From: Fistularia commersonii
Taxonomy: Eukaryota > Chordata > Actinopteri > Syngnathiformes > Fistulariidae
Direction: 5' to 3'
NCBI GenBank assembly: GCA_037954325.1
Contig: JBBMNZ010000035.1
Coordinates: 2,730,001-2,794,000 of the forward strand
DNA: 64,000 nucleotides
Made by a program: the position numbers and the translations under genes. Below are positions 60,176 through 64,000 of the stretch, piece by piece (position 1 is the first letter of the stretch; each line of letters begins with the position of its first letter). The notes below the pieces were generated by a model. The model was not told the DNA's origin, did no database searches, and saw only the letters and a list, made by a program, of their open reading frames with translations.

Positions 60176-61574
60176 CGTCCTATTTTTGAAAACCAATCAG
60201 AATTCCTCGTCCGCAGGTCTCTGATTGGTCGGAATGTGTGCAAACACACGTTTTGTTCACACAGGTTCTTCTTCAACGTAAACAAGTGGACAAATATAAC
60301 ACCTCGCCCTGCGAGAGCGCCCGTAACCGGATGAGGCGGTGTACGGTTGCCATAGCGACACCCGGTTTACGTCAGTTTTACAGCTCCACCTTTTCGGAGC
60401 TCTATTTTATTTTTTGCATCACAAAAATAGGAGCCGGCGACCCGAGAGGCGGGCGCAGCGCCTCTTTTAAGGCCTTCCCGGCGGCGTCCCGAGCGACGCG
60501 GACGAAATGCCCACGGCCGGGCCGGACCGTACCAACCGGGCCAGAAAGCGGGGGGGGGAACAAAAGAATGAACGGTTGTGTGTCTCTTTATGACACGTAA
60601 ATAAAAGGGCGAACAGTCGTACATGTATATGACGCATTCATGAAGGGTGAGCTGTGTCTCCAAGATGTGTGATGTTTGCATGACGATGTGTGAACGACGG
60701 GGTGAACGTTGCAGGTTCTCGCAAGATAAACTGTCCGGATCACAAATGAATGAATGAAAGCCGCCGAGACAGATTAGGATCAGCCCAATGGTGATAAAGG
60801 ATAACAGTATGAAGGTTATTAAACAAAGGGAGCAGCCGTGGCATCTCTGCTATCACCGGCCTATAGATAGCCACCGCCGCCGCCGTCGCCGCCCCCCCTC
60901 GCAGGATTGGCCGGGCTGCTCGCCGCGAGAATCCGGGCCTTAATTCAATAATCGCCGACAGTCCGGGGCCTATGATTTACGCGGAGCCTGGACAGCAGGG
61001 CGAGCGAATCCCCCAGCTCCGTTCCGTCTGCTTCTATTCCTGTCGGGGTTCCTCGGACCGGCCCCCGTCTTTTCCACGGGAAGAGAGCGCAGGGGGGCCG
61101 GGGTTGGGATTATCACGGATTGTCGCCGCGCAGGAACGTAAACTCATTCTAGGTAATAGTTTGTGCCACTTTGTTTTACAAGTGTGTTCCGTCTGCAGCC
61201 GTGGAAAATCCAGCGGGGGATCAGGACCTTCCCTGCGGAGGCCACACAGGGAAGACGACAACAACTACAGATTACAGAGCTCCACAAATAATCCCTGATC
61301 TGAATGGGAACCAGGTCCAGAATCTGGAACTTTCCAGTTTCTCAAATCCTAATCCTATCCTAATCCTCAACTCCAAATCTAAACCCAATGTACAAATCCT
61401 CAACGTCTACAAGCAGGACTAGAACTTTCAGAACTCTATTCCACAATCCCCAATCCTAATTCCAGTATAATCTCCAAATCTGGCAAATTCTCATTTTAGA
61501 GTTAGCTGGAAAAAACTAAAATAATAATAATAATATTTTTTTTGGGTGGCCATTACTGATAACTAGTATTCATA

Positions 61575-61830
61575 TTTTTAGTTCAGATTAGATCAACTCT
61601 GATTAAATGAGTCCAGATTAGATTAGATTAAATGACATCACATGGGAGCAGATTACATTACATTCATTCAGAGTCGAATAGATGGTTGAGATGAAATCTG
61701 ATCAGATTAGGTCAGTTTACATTGCATTAGTTCAGATTATATTCGATTACACTGGATGGGATTAGATGAGATCAAATGACAGTGCATTAGTTCAGATTAG
61801 ATGAGACTACTAGTTTAGATTAAATTAGTC
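61575..61830 (+). repeat. degenerate GATTA-type tandem array
   Basis: Recurrent CAGATTAGATTAGATTAAAT-like text with longer phrases repeating, such as GCATTAGTTCAGATTA at about 61725 and again at about 61785. Confidence 0.75.
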
Positions 61831-62278
61831 AATCATCCGATCTGTTTACAAAGCGGCTCACAGAAGGTGCACAGAGGTCGAAGTTCATCGGGGTGGTGGT
61901 GGGGGGGGATCCATGAATAAATCCCGGCGGGTGGAAGGCGGGAACCCAAGAACCCGGTCGGCGAGAGGAGAACGTCATGTGACGGCGGTCGGGAACGTGG
62001 AACGGGCTGAACCGAGACCTCAAACATAGAACCTGACTCAGCGGCCCGGGAGCAACGGATCGCGTTCTACCCCGGTCCCGTGCGGCGTCGAGGGGATTTC
62101 AGCCTGTGACCCCTCTTTGAGGATCTCGGGAACCCCCAGAACCCGGCCAGGGTTCTCCAGGCTGGAGTTGCTCGGAGGAAAAACGCGGGGAACCTGGTGC
62201 CGCATTCAAAGAACCCGGGTCATGATCGGAATCTTGGATAAGTGACCGTTTTAATCCGGCAGCGATATGATCCCCCAT

Positions 62279-62315
<37 letters not shown>
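62279..62315 (+). repeat. (CA)n microsatellite
   Basis: Pure CA run of about 36 bp. Confidence 0.95.
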
Positions 62316-62317
<2 letters not shown>

Positions 62318-63733
62318 TCCTGATATTCGAGTGTGACGTCTGTTGTGTTCATGGTCCTCCTCCTTCTTCCTCCAGGGATTATTTTCCTTCTTTGTCAATT
62401 TCCTAGGAGCTCCTCCGGGTTCCTCTCCGTCTCTGTTTGGGTTTTCTTGCAGATGAGATGATAATAAGGTCAAATTTGAGGGCGCCGCCGCCACAACTTG
62501 AGCCAGATCATCCACACCGTTGGCGACCCGGTTCCGACGCCTGGCTCCGCCGGAGGGTCTGTCATCGGCCCCGCCGGCCCCCCCGGCCCCCGATGACAGC
62601 CGAAGACTAATACCCCCCCGGAGACCCCGTCCCCCCCTGCGTGAACGCTCCTTTAATTTTAGATTTGGGTCCGAAGCCGGCCCTTTCACGCCGTGCCAGG
62701 ACGCCGCTGATGAAGTGCTGATCCCGGGGGGGTGATTGATTGCCCCCGCGAGTCGAGGTCAGATACAACTTCCTGTTCCAAGGAGGAAGCATTGGCGCGC
62801 CCAGAAAGAGCCTGGACTCGGGGTATTCTGCGGGGATTAGCGGGCCTTCGTGGGGGGAGGGGGGGCTAATCTCCACGTATACTTTACAAGCTGACGTTGC
62901 CTTTACATTTACCGGATTTCTCAGGGTCGTTTTACCGGGTCGGCGTCCACGGGATCAAGGGCTGGTTCTCCTCGCCGCCGCCACGTCTGATTGGTCGATA
63001 AATCGGGCCCCGCGCTCACCGCCGCCGTTTTTAAGATCAACCCGGAGCGGGAGGGCATGCGGACCATTTTTGGTCTGGTCTGGAGCTAATCAATTTAATT
63101 CCATCCGGATTATAATCCCTCTGGAGGAACATGACTGAGATGGAGAGGAACCTGGAGAACCTGCCTGGACACGTCATTGGAGACAGAAAGACCAGAAGGA
63201 GGACGATAAACATTACAATAAGTGGACTTACATATTTAGATGCCAACATGGTTCTCCTAAGGTTCTCCTGCCGGGTTCTCGCCACGTTCTCCGTCTCCCT
63301 CCCGCACTCCAAAAAACAGTCAGCAGGTTCACTGAAGACCACGATGTCAGCGGGAGGGAACGAGAGGGCGAACGGCTGGATGATTGACAGCTGGGTTGGT
63401 GATTGACAGCTGGTCCATCCAGGTCAAACCCTGTGGTTAATCCACGGTCACCGATCAGTGGGGGCGAGTTCTCCAAGGTTGGAGATGGTATGTTCCACCA
63501 GAACATTTCTGCCGCATGATTCTAGACACACCTCACCACTGCTGAAGATCAGATTGCACGGTTTGGACGACCCAAAAAATGTTTTTTTTTTGGGGGGTCG
63601 GGAGCTTAACACTGACATGACAAACACCCCCCCAGCGGAACGTACCATTATGATACTGACTTACACATTCGCTTTAAGACAATCGGCCTCTTCTTCCAGT
63701 TCAGGGTGAGAAAACTCAACTCAGCGTGTCCTG

Positions 63734-63850
<117 letters not shown>

Positions 63851-64000
63851 GCTGAGACGGGGCAAAAGCAGGAAAAAGGCAAATCGGCGGTCGGATCTGA
63901 AACGCTGACAGACGATCCGGTGTTTGTGACTCCTCGCCGATGGGACGGACCTCCCAGAGGAACCTGGGGGAACGCGAGAACCTCAGACCCTGGAGAGCAG

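Noticed and set aside
62099..62689. 196-codon frame on - as a candidate rbm20 first exon
   Set aside because: No resemblance to the RBM20 N-terminus, includes the (CA)n array, no suitable donor found.

Overview
The window is ray-finned fish (teleost-like) nuclear DNA. The evidence is compact spliced vertebrate genes, many (CA)n microsatellites, and retrotransposon 3' tails and tRNA-headed repeats of the kind common in teleosts. No species is claimed. It carries five protein-coding genes in the order adra2a(-), shoc2(-), bbip1(+), pdcd4(-), rbm20(-). From memory, this is the order and relative orientation of RBM20-PDCD4-BBIP1-SHOC2-ADRA2A on human 10q25.2, read backwards, so the block appears to be conserved microsynteny.

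Layout. 1-463: 5' half of the single-exon alpha-2 adrenergic receptor gene, cut by the left edge. 464-1220: its upstream region, with polypurine and CT tracts and two perfect CRE palindromes. 1221-8600: gene-free and repeat-dominated (4 kb of T-rich TTTTA-type sequence, retrotransposon tails, about 1 kb of TA/TG repeats, CTCF-like motifs). 8600-22000: shoc2, with eight coding exons giving 582 codons, a leader in which an upstream ORF stops on the start codon, and a long first intron. 22000-23340: CpG-rich promoter region. 23390-23745: reverse-transcriptase relic of a non-LTR retrotransposon. 25230-26650: bbip1, with an RFX X-box in its promoter or first exon. 27000-33790: pdcd4, with eleven coding exons giving 472 codons, including a 58-nt last exon followed by a perfect miR-21 site. 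35260-48305: rbm20 coding exons 2-14 (1057 visible codons). 48306-64000: intron 1 of rbm20, holding minisatellites, AT-rich DNA, tRNA-headed repeats and (CA)n arrays; no first exon was recognised.

The genes do not form an operon-like system. shoc2 (RAS-MAPK phosphatase scaffold), pdcd4 (eIF4A inhibitor), bbip1 (BBSome subunit), adra2a (catecholamine receptor) and rbm20 (muscle splicing regulator) are neighbours by ancient linkage. All exon junctions were fitted by hand from GT/AG sites, reading phase and remembered vertebrate proteins. Transcript ends are inferred. I found no convincing new molecular system; the most interesting signals are regulatory (miR-21 site, X-box, twin CRE, start-stop uORF, CTCF-like motif layout) and structural (two minisatellites with higher-order periods).
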